Of a stretch of DNA of 64,000 nt, positions 62,960 to 64,000 are shown piece after piece. The DNA lies in contig CP136069.1 in NCBI GenBank assembly GCA_032622095.1, positions 185,429,122-185,493,121 of the forward strand. The letters are read 5' to 3'. The notes beneath the pieces are model-generated. The model saw only the letters and a list, made by a program, of their open reading frames with translations. It had not been told where the DNA came from and did not search any database. This DNA comes from Siphonodentalium dalli. Its lineage: Eukaryota > Mollusca > Scaphopoda > Gadilida > Siphonodentaliidae. The translations under genes and the position numbers were made by a program. Each line of letters opens with the position of its first letter. The stretch's first letter is position 1.

Positions 62960-63385
62960 GTATATCACATGCAAAAAACTAGAGCTTGATCCCTTTTTAA
63001 CAAATTAAAATCTTTCAAAGAAGCTGACAAATGCATGTAAAATACATACATGCACGGCTGAGATGCATCACAACCGTATACGACAGTATTGTGCGCTCTG
63101 ACTTGCGACAAAAATATAGTCCCCCCAATTAGCCTCTGTGTGTTTGTGCATATTTTCGTGAGCGCAACGAAGTTGGACAATAATTGCATGAACTTAATGA
63201 ACAAAGCAATCATTTTGCAATGTATGGTATTGGTGTCAAGCGCGGCTTTTCGAAATAGTATTAATCAACGCGGCCATTTGGTTGGCGCGATGCCAAGTAT
63301 CCATGCAGGGAAGCACGCGGATATTCGTCACTAGTGAGATATAAGGAAATATGTAATGGCTTTTAAAATGATATACGGGTTTCAT
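62960..63385. other. No recognisable gene
   Basis: Two short overlapping frames on opposite strands (62965-63213, 63089-63334), unrecognised. Confidence 0.4.
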
Positions 63386-63389
63386 GTGA

Positions 63390-63556
63390 TATATAGAGGA
63401 TATCCACACTTTTTCAGTGGATATGGGTTATATCTCATGAGTGATGTGACAAAACATTGAATTTCCATGAGTGGCTTTAGCCACGAGTGGAAATTCAAAT
63501 GTTTTGTCATCACGAATGAGATTTAACCCATATCCACTGAAAAAGTATGGATATTC
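63390..63556. repeat. Foldback palindrome (~75-bp arms)
   Basis: 'atatccacactttttcagtg' … 'ccatgagtgg' pairs with 'ccacgagtgg' … 'cactgaaaaagtatggatat'; the loop is 'ctttag'. Followed at 63828-63895 by shorter 'gagatatc' inverted repeats. Confidence 0.88.
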
Positions 63557-64000
63557 GGTTTATTATATACTTTAGTTACTTGCCTATGGCCCCAAATGGA
63601 TGACAATACATCAGAAATTTCAAGCTGACACATTACGCCCAAAAAAATAGTCCCATATTTAAAATACTCAAAAAGTATAGATTTTGTATTTATTATATAC
63701 TTTCGTTACATGCCGATGGCCCCCAATGAATGTCAGTATACATGGTGTGTGCAGGAAATCATTCACTATGAAGTATAACCTGACTACACACATGAGGATC
63801 CATACGGTGCAATAATAACAATGAGATATCGATATCTCACTAGTGGGATATCACTTATATCTCACTGCTAAAACCTTATAATTCATGGGCAAGTATATAT
63901 AATAAAACCTAATATTGGTAAAAAAAAATGCCATCACAATATTTCACATATACGCATGATTGTTTATTGCTATAACCGATTATATAGTGCTCGAACTGTT

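Noticed and set aside
1-64000. tRNA, rRNA or mitochondrial genes
   Set aside because: No cloverleaf with A/B-box pairs and no rRNA core sequence was recognised by eye; a covariance-model scan would be needed to exclude degenerate ones.

Overview
The window looks like nuclear DNA of an invertebrate animal, most likely a mollusc or another lophotrochozoan. The evidence is a split gene with GT-AG introns, AT-rich DNA, very low gene density, and dense non-autonomous transposons and minisatellites. A GATTGATT-headed dispersed repeat (36365-36560) is of a kind I associate with molluscan genomes. The phylum is an inference; no rRNA, tRNA or mitochondrial marker is present. Nothing points to a prokaryote or a virus.

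Only two genes are firmly supported. One is an intronless Rab34/Rab36-family small GTPase on the minus strand (39164-39961). The other is a plus-strand rho-like (GST A-like) glutathione S-transferase with six coding exons (41987-56549). Its first exon, with upstream sequence and donor, is duplicated 2.35 kb downstream, giving two possible first exons. The last bases of exons 4 and 5, with their splice donors, have been expanded into minisatellites of ten and about eleven copies.

Layout: 1-533 is a tandem array. 1001-5670 holds a MITE, a possible 4.3-kb TIR-bounded unit with a decayed interior, and a TTAA-flanked MITE. 6160-11050 holds further MITEs, tandem repeats and a foldback. 11648-23700 is a compound repeat: a 30/31-bp minisatellite alternates with five copies of a 0.7-0.84 kb block. 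Four blocks carry a 90-nt minus-strand exon-like segment with conserved splice sites. The fifth is split by a 2.03-kb Helitron-like element whose empty site can be read from the other copies. 23700-39150 is repeats and MITEs. 39160-56960 is the two-gene region, whose introns contain a hAT-type MITE, a 5'-truncated LINE, nested MITEs and tandem repeats. 56960-64000 is again foldbacks, LINE-like repeats and a GATATC-rich array.

The main signals are: splice-donor minisatellites arising twice in one gene; a palindromic core module shared by two MITE families with different target sites (TTAA and TA); the repeated symmetric exon inside the compound repeat; and the Helitron and nested-MITE insertions with readable empty sites. 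Functional claims beyond the two genes are inference.
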